IMG/VR virus record: IMGVR_UViG_3300017773_000035
Span: 1 to 39,290 of that record
DNA: 39,290 nt
Strand: one strand, 5' to 3'
Source of the DNA: a virus
Shown here piece after piece: positions 24,544 through 30,119 of this stretch (position 1 is its first letter; every line of letters begins with the position of its first letter). A program made the translations under genes and the position numbers. The notes beneath the pieces were generated by a model, which was not told where the DNA came from, made no database searches, and saw nothing but the letters and a program-made list of their open reading frames with translations.

Positions 24544-24718
24544 ACCAGGACGACCAAGACACGAAGTAAGTGAAAACGACAGGTTTCATATAGCCATGAA
24601 CGAAGATTTAAGGGCAAAATTTGATGCGGTCAGAAACGAAAAAGAAAAGGAACTTGGCATACAGTTAAGTCGTACTCAAGTCCTATCCATGATACTAAAT
24701 AAAGAAGGCAGGCAATGA
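24536..24718 (+). CDS. Ribbon-helix-helix-like regulator candidate, 60 aa
   Basis: After a basic Pro/Arg leader (PRPGRPRH), residues 17-58 read as one strand (DRFHIAMNEDL), a helix (AKFDAVRNEKEKELG), and SRTQVLSMILN. This is the Arc/MetJ/CopG pattern, with the turn and second helix (G..LSRTQV) that follow a DNA-reading strand. Such dimers bind tandem palindromic sites, and a matching tandem repeat lies 250 bases upstream, so autoregulation is a natural inference. Overlaps on both sides show coupling. Confidence 0.6.
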   Translation: MPRPGRPRHEVSENDRFHIAMNEDLRAKFDAVRNEKEKELGIQLSRTQVLSMILNKEGRQ

Positions 24719-24921
24719 ACTCTGACGACATCGACAAGCAAGTCAAAGAGTTCATTAAAAAGGGAGGAAAAATAAAGAGAATCCCTGGCGGGGTAAGTGC
24801 CGACAGACCTTTGAACGTCAAGAAAAAATTATTTGGTCTGACCAAAAGACCAAAGCCTGGATTCCATGCCACAAAAATGATCTTGAGTCCTAGCAAAAAC
24901 CCAACGGGAGGTAAGAAATGA
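24715..24921 (+). CDS. Small basic protein with GGKI motif, 68 aa
   Basis: An N-terminal acidic helix (SDDIDKQVKEFIKKGGKIKRIPGG) is followed by a Lys/Pro-rich basic tail. Short phage proteins with a helix ending FxxxGGxIxxIPxG are sometimes annotated as SutA-like RNA-polymerase-binding regulators; that link is weak and based only on this pattern. Starts by ATGA overlap with the ribbon-helix-helix candidate and overlaps the DUF3846-like gene. Confidence 0.5.
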   Translation: MNSDDIDKQVKEFIKKGGKIKRIPGGVSADRPLNVKKKLFGLTKRPKPGFHATKMILSPSKNPTGGKK

Positions 24922-25283
24922 AAGCATTTCTAATAGACCCTAGCCAAAGAACCATCGACACGATACTCATGCCAGCTGACTGCAAGCTGGAAGACATACA
25001 CCAAGCATTAGGATTCGAGCGAGTAGAAGGGTGTGTTATCAACAGTAACTGGGACACTCTATACATTGAAGACGAAGGACTCTATAGAGAGAACCAACAC
25101 TTCTTCGTGCTTGAGCATAAGGCGGATCCCATACCAGGCAAAGCGTTGTGCCTAGGCACAGCAATAGAGACTGGAGATATTACTGAACCATGGGTACATT
25201 TAGATTATCTGAAAAGGTTAATAACCTTCGTAACACCAGATGAAGCTTACGATCATTGGGAGAAAGAAAGTTATGACATCTAA
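24918..25283 (+). CDS. DUF3846-like protein, 121 aa
   Basis: An alpha/beta protein with the order typical of DUF3846: a helix (LEDIHQALG), a strand VEGCVI, a segment LYIEDEGLYRENQHFFVL (early strand with Asn-Gln), then a strand with GKALCLG. DUF3846 proteins occur in plasmids and phages, with unknown function. AACGGGAGGT precedes the ATG. The C-terminal extension (about residues 85-121) is outside the core. Its stop overlaps the next start. Confidence 0.6.
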   Translation: MKAFLIDPSQRTIDTILMPADCKLEDIHQALGFERVEGCVINSNWDTLYIEDEGLYRENQHFFVLEHKADPIPGKALCLGTAIETGDITEPWVHLDYLKRLITFVTPDEAYDHWEKESYDI

Positions 25284-25500
25284 CCAACAAAAACGCATAG
25301 ACAATGTACAAAGAATACTGGACCAAAGAAACTTGAGGACGTGGTCAAGAAAGTTTTGGACTGAAACGCTCCAAACTCTTAGTTCTCAGAGCGAGCTAGT
25401 CACTCGTTCTACAGGTCAGCCCCACCTGTGGTCAGCAACGGGGCAGTTCCGAACAACAACCCAAGGAGATGACAATGGAAAGAGGACTCTTCGACGTTGA
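25273..25500 (+). CDS. Unknown basic protein, 75 aa
   Basis: Start taken at ATG 25273, overlapping the upstream stop, with GGGAG eleven bases before it. The sequence is Gln/Arg/Thr-rich: an N-terminal helix with Asn/Gln/Arg and a Trp-rich middle, and a disordered, Gly/Thr-rich end. The last 26 bases overlap the next gene. No family recognised, and the coding quality of the C-terminal part is weaker than the start. Confidence 0.45.
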   Translation: MTSNQQKRIDNVQRILDQRNLRTWSRKFWTETLQTLSSQSELVTRSTGQPHLWSATGQFRTTTQGDDNGKRTLRR

Positions 25501-25639
25501 AGTAGTGTTCAAAACAGACGAAGGATGCGAACGAAAAACACTTAACTCCGTAGCACTCTCTGATATACAAAATCATTTCCCGCGTACTGCAGAACTTGTA
25601 TCTGTAGTAGCAAACAAAAAACGACAGCACAAAATCTAG
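25475..25639 (+). CDS. Unknown small protein, 54 aa
   Basis: ATG 25475 follows CAAGGAGATG. A beta-type N-terminus (FDVEVVFKTDEG) is followed by a helix and a basic end (NKKRQHKI). The strong ribosome site and short overlap with the previous gene support translation. No family recognised. Confidence 0.55.
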   Translation: MERGLFDVEVVFKTDEGCERKTLNSVALSDIQNHFPRTAELVSVVANKKRQHKI

Positions 25640-25647
25640 AGGTGACC

Positions 25648-25881
25648 ATGACTAAACAAAACAATCCTTTCGGATACATGCTTTGGTATTTTAAAACCAA
25701 ACTAGATTCATCAGATAGCTCACTTGCTAGCAACGAGCGCATAAAACGCCAAGCAATACTGCGACTAGCAGATGTAGTGATGCAAATCACAGCTGATGTG
25801 CCTGAAAAAGAAATGACTCAGGACATGAGAGATGCTTTAGATGATGCAAAAGAATTCCTCAACAGGAATGTTCGTAGCTAA
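25648..25881 (+). CDS. Unknown helical protein, 77 aa
   Basis: Start placed at ATG 25648 behind AGAGGTG rather than the GTG two codons upstream that overlaps the ribosome site. The protein is helical, with NERIKRQAILRLADVVMQI as its longest helix and a second one around DMRDALDDAKEFL. No domain recognised. A 56-base gap then precedes the Ubl gene. Confidence 0.55.
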   Translation: MTKQNNPFGYMLWYFKTKLDSSDSSLASNERIKRQAILRLADVVMQITADVPEKEMTQDMRDALDDAKEFLNRNVRS

Positions 25882-25937
25882 ACCGTGGCATTTAGTTATG
25901 AATTCTTCAACCAGCCACAAGACACAGGAGGTGTCAT

Positions 25938-26153
25938 ATGGACGAGATATTCGTCAAAGTAATCCGCATTCCAGGTGCGGTGACAGAGGTTGCTCTGTCT
26001 GCGGGGGCTTCCGTTGCTGATGCACTTAGTGCAGCAAGCATCGAGCCAACTGGTTCGGAAGCCATCAAAGTCGGCGCTGAAACCGTCGAACAGGGTTATA
26101 CCCTGACTGATGGAGACCGAGTAGTTATCTCGCAAGGTGCCAAGGGTAACTAA
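25938..26153 (+). CDS. Ubiquitin-like (ThiS/MoaD-type beta-grasp) protein, 71 aa
   Basis: The sequence follows the ThiS/MoaD plan: strand 1 (IFVKVIRIPG), strand 2 (TEVALSAGASV), a helix (ADALSAASI), then a middle strand with KVGAETV, and the closing LTDGDRVVISQGAKGN. The LxDGDRVxI block and the helix after SAGASV are the hallmarks of sulphur-carrier and ubiquitin-like proteins. The C-terminus is Lys-Gly-Asn rather than Gly-Gly, so a single Gly would be exposed only if Asn71 is removed, as Atg8-type precursors are trimmed. AGGAGGTG precedes the ATG. Neighbouring E1, JAB and E2-like genes point to a protein-conjugation role rather than cofactor synthesis. Confidence 0.8.
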   Translation: MDEIFVKVIRIPGAVTEVALSAGASVADALSAASIEPTGSEAIKVGAETVEQGYTLTDGDRVVISQGAKGN

Positions 26154-26359
26154 GACCTGACCGTACCGTCTCTTTTCCCATGCATAGAGGTTTCATCTCC
26201 CTCTATTGCTAGATGCATGGGAATCGCCTTCTTCGTACAGAAGTTAGACTAGCCTGGCTACCCCTTCGGCTCCTACATAGTCGTGTAGCACAGGTAATCC
26301 AATTTTTCTTTCTTCTGTGCGGAGAAGGTTTCCCTACAACCCTTAACTATGGAGGATCT
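26154..26359 (+). ncRNA. Structured leader between the Ubl and E1 genes
   Basis: A 206-base gap with nested inverted repeats. TTCCCATGCAT (26175-26185) pairs with ATGCATGGGAA (26213-26223), 11 bp perfect, enclosing AGAGG/CCTCT (26186-26190 and 26200-26204). Further short pairs are AGCC/GGCT (26251-26254, 26268-26271), CTACA/TGTAG (26273-26277, 26284-26288) and GCACAG/CTGTGC (about 26288-26293, 26315-26320). No T run follows the main stem, so it is not a terminator. The frame upstream of the E1 start is open but reads like non-coding DNA. A regulatory RNA or processing site is inferred. Confidence 0.5.
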
Positions 26360-27052
26360 ATGAGTTTAATCTCGACCATCCGACACGACTCTGTATTCCG
26401 TGCCGATGACTACAACAACTACCCCATACATATCATTGGTGCAGGTGCTACTGGGTCAAGAGTGTTTATGTCACTCATTGAACTTGGTCTGACCAACATC
26501 AGTGTGTACGACTACGATAAAGTAGAAGGACATAACCTCGCTAACCAGGCATATCTACATCAACACATAGGTATGCCTAAGATCCAGGCACTTAAACATC
26601 TAGCTTCTATGAAACTAGGTATTGCCGAAGATCAATTGCCAATGCAATTCATTAACGAACGAGTTGACCAAAGAAAGTTTAATGGCTTTCTTTTCTTGCT
26701 CACTGACACGATGAAGTCACGTAGACAAATCGTAAGTGCACAATCAACAGGGGCGGATAGTGAGTTGTTTCAAATCTTTGAGACACGCATGGCATCAACG
26801 CATGGAAATGTATATCACTTCTCCCCTATAAACAGCATTCAATTGCAGAGGTGGTATGACTCGTTAATCAGTGACGATGAAGGAGAGATGTCTCCTTGTG
26901 GAACCAGCATATCTGTTGGAGCCACTGCATCACTCATTGCAAATCTAGCAGTATGGGAGTTCATGAACTTCCTATTAGATGACGGGTGTGCCACAGCTCA
27001 ATTAGATGTGTTCTTTAAACCCATGATGTTCTCGACTAAGGACCAGATATGA
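26360..27052 (+). CDS. ThiF/E1-like adenylating enzyme, 230 aa
   Basis: Start chosen at ATG 26360 behind GGAGG. A Rossmann fold carries the nucleotide loop GAGATG (27-32), then Asp51/Asp53 in YDYDKVEGHNLANQ, Lys74, and Asp116 in LLTDTMKSRRQ, equivalent to the MoeB/ThiF ATP-binding residues. The usual Arg of NLxRQ is replaced (NLANQ). Cys180 (SPCGTS) is the candidate thioester cysteine; the paired zinc Cys of MoeB are missing. At 230 residues it is a minimal, single-domain E1. It should activate the C-terminal Gly of the upstream Ubl. ATGA overlap with JAB. Confidence 0.85.
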   Translation: MSLISTIRHDSVFRADDYNNYPIHIIGAGATGSRVFMSLIELGLTNISVYDYDKVEGHNLANQAYLHQHIGMPKIQALKHLASMKLGIAEDQLPMQFINERVDQRKFNGFLFLLTDTMKSRRQIVSAQSTGADSELFQIFETRMASTHGNVYHFSPINSIQLQRWYDSLISDDEGEMSPCGTSISVGATASLIANLAVWEFMNFLLDDGCATAQLDVFFKPMMFSTKDQI

Positions 27053-27948
27053 GCTACACACAATACATGAAATCAAAATCAGCAAGTTTTGATACCACAT
27101 CCGACAGTCCAGAGACCGAACAACTTTTTGAATACGAATACCCGAAGCCTCCTAAAGTGTTTTACACAGACACTGCCTGGGCAACGATTCGATACCTTGT
27201 AGACTCTGTATCTACAGAAGTTGGTTGGCTTGGACTTGTCGAAACCGAAACAAACGACAAAGACGAAGTTGTTTCATTCACCATAACGGATATCTATATA
27301 CCTGAACAAAAGGTAAATGGAGCCGAGACAGATATAGCTGCTGAAACTTTATGTGATCTAGCTGTTGAGCTGGAAGAATCAGGTAAAGAATCAGAGAAGC
27401 TTATCTATTGGGGACATTCACATGTAAACATGGGCGTTAGCCCCTCGACCCAGGACGAAGTACAAGTGGAAGAGTTCCTGGACAATGGCTGCAAGTTATT
27501 TATTCGTGGCATATACAACAAACACGGGCACTCCAAGGTTGATATATACGATGTAGATAACAACTGTGCCCATCAATGTGTATGGAACGGACCTATGCCG
27601 TTGCCTATAGATAAGAACTTCAGTGATAGGTTAGACAAACTCATAAAGAAAAACGTAAAGCAAACAAAGAGTTACATGTCTCCCATAAAAAAGCCTGCGC
27701 TGGGGCAGCAGATAAGCCTAAGCTTCAACAACAGACAGCCCACTCCTTCTCTTCTGTCTACAGAAGATTACTACGGTAGTTACTGGGACGATCCGTACCG
27801 AACTGATGAATTAGTCTATAGAAATCCTGTAGACGGAGACGTCATTCAACTAACTCAAGAAGAGTTAGACGGCATGGACATTGAAGAAAGAGAAACTCTG
27901 GAATCAGAATACAACAGACAACACCACCTAACAGGAGGTAACAGCTAA
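27049..27948 (+). CDS. JAB/JAMM (MPN) metalloprotease, 299 aa
   Basis: The complete zinc-protease signature is present: Glu57 (TEVGWLG), H123-S-H125, Ser133 and Asp136, that is HxH-x7-S-x2-D as in Rpn11 and AMSH-type deubiquitinases. The domain covers about residues 35-180. An acidic N-terminal 30 residues and a long C-terminal tail with Pro/Ser and Asp/Glu/Tyr-rich stretches are extra. It is wedged between E1 and the E2-like gene with overlaps of 4 and 1 bases. Likely jobs are trimming the Ubl precursor or removing the Ubl from targets (inference). Confidence 0.88.
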   Translation: MSYTQYMKSKSASFDTTSDSPETEQLFEYEYPKPPKVFYTDTAWATIRYLVDSVSTEVGWLGLVETETNDKDEVVSFTITDIYIPEQKVNGAETDIAAETLCDLAVELEESGKESEKLIYWGHSHVNMGVSPSTQDEVQVEEFLDNGCKLFIRGIYNKHGHSKVDIYDVDNNCAHQCVWNGPMPLPIDKNFSDRLDKLIKKNVKQTKSYMSPIKKPALGQQISLSFNNRQPTPSLLSTEDYYGSYWDDPYRTDELVYRNPVDGDVIQLTQEELDGMDIEERETLESEYNRQHHLTGGNS

Positions 27949-28925
27949 TGCCTGGTAAATTAATAAAGACGCTTGAAGTACATCCTTATACAGAGGCTAT
28001 TGCTCAAGCAAGCGATACACTTTGTACTCAGGAAAGCATAGCAGAACGAGCGTATAACGACGCACGAAGATATCGAATCGAACTGGCCAAAACACGACGC
28101 CAAGTAAAAGCAGCTAGGCTACACAAGAAGAACCCTGCTACTTCTTGGGTCATAGCTAAGCTAGCAGGAGGAGATAAGTACGGAGTTGAAGGACTAGAGG
28201 CAACTTTAAGGCGGACTCTTGACACCATAGAAGATGCTGAACAACACGTGATGAATAGAATAGCTCGAGAAGAAGAGAACCTTACCAACAGCAAACAAAA
28301 AATATTCCATCTACGAAATCAAATCGACCGTCTGGAAATAAAGAATCGGAATTCAACTATCTATTCACTGGACATTTGGGACCATAACTTACGCAACAGT
28401 GAACTGTATATCCCAGGCTCTCTCAAAATAAGAGAGTTCGAGAACGAATACAACAACGCTTCAAGATACAAATTCTCTATCAAAACAAAAGCTACTAGAG
28501 CACTTGTGAATAACTTAGACAGGGAACGCTACCCCATTGAAGAATTCGGTGAAGAAGTCTTTATCAACATACCTGAAATGTATGTTGATATGACACGCCT
28601 ACCTTATGGAAGTACTGAAGTTAGGTTCCGAGCTGTAAATAGTACAGATCGTATAGCTGGTTATGTATCACGAGGTCAATTACATCCTCATCAAACAAAT
28701 ATAACACGACCTTGTTTCGGAGACTTCGATGCTCCCATAGCAGAGGCCATCACAGAACTCGACATACCTTTAGCAATAACAGTCCTTGAATTGTTCATTA
28801 AGCAAGTCGATTCGCAAGACGGTGCAGGATGCCATTGGAAAAGATGGTGGGACAGAGACCGACAAACTCGGAGTGCGGCGGAATTTAATCGCCAACTTGA
28901 AGACTCAGAACAACAAGCAGGTTAA
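27948..28925 (+). CDS. Putative E2-like conjugating enzyme with N-terminal coiled coil, 325 aa
   Basis: TAATG-coupled to the JAB gene. Residues about 30-135 are a long Arg/Glu/Gln coiled coil. The C-terminal half contains a strand EVRFRAV (224-230), then HPHQTNITRPCFGD: His246-Pro-His248 with Cys256 ten residues after His246. This is exactly the H75-P-N77 to C85 spacing of the UBE2D active site. After the Cys comes an amphipathic helix pair (IAEAITELD; PLAITVLELFIKQV) as in UBC folds. The HPN Asn is replaced by His. E2 identity is my inference from motif, spacing, secondary structure and neighbours. Confidence 0.6.
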   Translation: MPGKLIKTLEVHPYTEAIAQASDTLCTQESIAERAYNDARRYRIELAKTRRQVKAARLHKKNPATSWVIAKLAGGDKYGVEGLEATLRRTLDTIEDAEQHVMNRIAREEENLTNSKQKIFHLRNQIDRLEIKNRNSTIYSLDIWDHNLRNSELYIPGSLKIREFENEYNNASRYKFSIKTKATRALVNNLDRERYPIEEFGEEVFINIPEMYVDMTRLPYGSTEVRFRAVNSTDRIAGYVSRGQLHPHQTNITRPCFGDFDAPIAEAITELDIPLAITVLELFIKQVDSQDGAGCHWKRWWDRDRQTRSAAEFNRQLEDSEQQAG

Positions 28926-28927
28926 AT

Positions 28928-29128
28928 ATGTTTATGAAGCTAGTCGAATTCATAGTCACATTTCTGACTATACGAAAAATAATTGAGGATGTTAAAGATG
29001 AAACAATTAGAACTGAAGCTGACGATGGACGAGGAGGAAGCAACGAAACTCCTGGAGATATTCACAAACATCCAATCCCTATTAGAGAGGATGGACCAAC
29101 TATTAACTCCAATGGAACAGGAGGCTAA
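28928..29128 (+). CDS. Possible small protein with membrane-type N-terminus, 66 aa
   Basis: Starts at ATG 28928, two bases after the E2-like gene, with only a weak ribosome site. The N-terminus (FMKLVEFIVTFLTI) is hydrophobic. From base 28998 the frame overlaps another frame with a better-looking product, and its Gly/Asn/Pro-rich C-terminus resembles shadow sequence. A shorter product or translational coupling is possible. Confidence 0.35.
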   Translation: MFMKLVEFIVTFLTIRKIIEDVKDETIRTEADDGRGGSNETPGDIHKHPIPIREDGPTINSNGTGG

Positions 29129-29135
29129 ACAATGA
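28998..29135 (+). CDS. Small coiled-coil peptide, 45 aa
   Basis: MKQLELKLTMDEEEATKLLE and the following residues form one regular amphipathic helix (Leu/Ile heptads) with strong acidic character. GAGG lies ten bases upstream, and the stop overlaps the start of the next gene by ATGA, which makes translation likely. Function unknown; dimerisation is plausible. Confidence 0.55.
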   Translation: MKQLELKLTMDEEEATKLLEIFTNIQSLLERMDQLLTPMEQEAKQ

Positions 29136-29416
29136 TAACGGCTGGCCTTGTAGCAGCAACAGGAATGTTATTCCTATTATTTAAATTTGGTGTACGAAGA
29201 GTAATAAACTACGACATATTTTTTGACATAGTTATTACTGCATTATTAATGCTTGCATTAGCCGGTACGTTTAGTGGAATGATGGCGGCATTATTCGGTG
29301 GACTAATCGTATCTATTGTACTGTTCATTATGAAACGCACGATGCGACATCAAAAACTTGAATTAGTTAAAATCAAAAAGTTTCCATACAGGAGGTGGAT
29401 GTGGGTAGAACAATAG
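29132..29416 (+). CDS. Multi-pass membrane protein, 94 aa
   Basis: Three hydrophobic segments (about residues 1-20, 28-47, 50-66), the middle pair linked by GTFSGMMAALFGG, followed by a basic cytoplasmic tail (KRTMRHQK). Similar small proteins with a TFSGMMAA loop recur in marine phages and lack a known function. Coupled to the coiled-coil peptide (ATGA). A membrane-modifying or exclusion role is possible. Confidence 0.65.
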   Translation: MITAGLVAATGMLFLLFKFGVRRVINYDIFFDIVITALLMLALAGTFSGMMAALFGGLIVSIVLFIMKRTMRHQKLELVKIKKFPYRRWMWVEQ

Positions 29417-29889
29417 CCAAACAACCAACAACAGAATGGATGTGCCATGAATGTGGTTACGACATGGGAGAAATGTTTATCGAGTGTGACATGGATACGT
29501 TCGTAAATAAGAAGGATGGATTTTTAGTATGTCCTGATTGCGAATCTACATTCATGCCTTCTCAACGAACAAAAGAACCATTTTTTAACCGCACTACTGA
29601 GCAAAGACCTAATAGATCTAGCACTATTATAGTAGAGCATGAAGTTACAGCTTACTGCACTACCGAAATAATCCTTCCCGACGGCTTAACACCAGATGAA
29701 GTAGAAGAGTGGGAAGTACACGATGACTGCATAAGAGTGTATTTCGACAGAGGAGCTGATGAAGGACTAACTGTTCAGAGCTTTGACTTAAATTACAGAG
29801 AAGAGGATTACACACTAAGTGACGATATAAATCGTACAACTGTTCGTGACCCTGATTACAACAATGAATACTGGAGGTCGGATTACTAA
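29401..29889 (+). CDS. Zinc-ribbon protein of unknown function, 162 aa, GTG start
   Basis: The start is GTG 29401, five bases behind GGAGG; the GTG at 29395 lies in the ribosome site. An N-terminal zinc ribbon with C-x2-C (MCHECGYD) and CPDCEST pairs spans about residues 15-55. A basic linker is followed by an acidic beta-rich C-terminal domain (Asp/Glu/Tyr). Such ribbons often bind DNA or polymerase subunits. No family recognised. It is coupled to the next gene (TAATG), just before the DNA polymerase. Confidence 0.6.
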   Translation: MGRTIAKQPTTEWMCHECGYDMGEMFIECDMDTFVNKKDGFLVCPDCESTFMPSQRTKEPFFNRTTEQRPNRSSTIIVEHEVTAYCTTEIILPDGLTPDEVEEWEVHDDCIRVYFDRGADEGLTVQSFDLNYREEDYTLSDDINRTTVRDPDYNNEYWRSDY

Positions 29890-30119
29890 TGGATAAAAAA
29901 GAATACTTGGAGCAATCCAAGAAGATCGAATCACATCTCAACCAGGACTTTAACTCGTACGAAAAACTGCAGTACACATTTGTATGGTTAAAAAGTAGAA
30001 TGCCAGATCTACATGACGACATAGTCAAAAACTTCCAGCAGATCGAAGCGAGTGTATACGCTGATCGGCAAGAGCAAGATGCTAAGGAACAACAAGATGT
30101 TGATAACCCTCGATTTTGA
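29889..30119 (+). CDS. Small helical protein preceding the DNA polymerase, 76 aa
   Basis: An entirely helical, charged protein (KKEYLEQSKKIESHL; IVKNFQQIEAS) with an Asp/Gln-rich C-terminus. Its last 23 bases overlap the start of the DNA polymerase gene in another frame, so the two are translationally coupled. It could be a polymerase accessory subunit (inference). Confidence 0.55.
   Translation: MDKKEYLEQSKKIESHLNQDFNSYEKLQYTFVWLKSRMPDLHDDIVKNFQQIEASVYADRQEQDAKEQQDVDNPRF

Noticed and set aside
25938-26153. Ubl as a genuine ThiS/MoaD for thiamin or molybdopterin synthesis
   Set aside because: No GG end and no ThiG, MoaE or other cofactor genes nearby; the JAB and E2-like partners favour protein conjugation.
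26213-26359. 49-codon in-frame extension of the E1-like gene
   Set aside because: Overlaps the 11-bp inverted repeat, lacks a ribosome site and looks non-coding; GGAGG supports ATG 26360.
26154-26359. Possible tRNA between Ubl and E1 genes, suggested by several short stems
   Set aside because: No T-arm GTTCGA-like motif and no 7-bp acceptor stem at the right distance on either strand.
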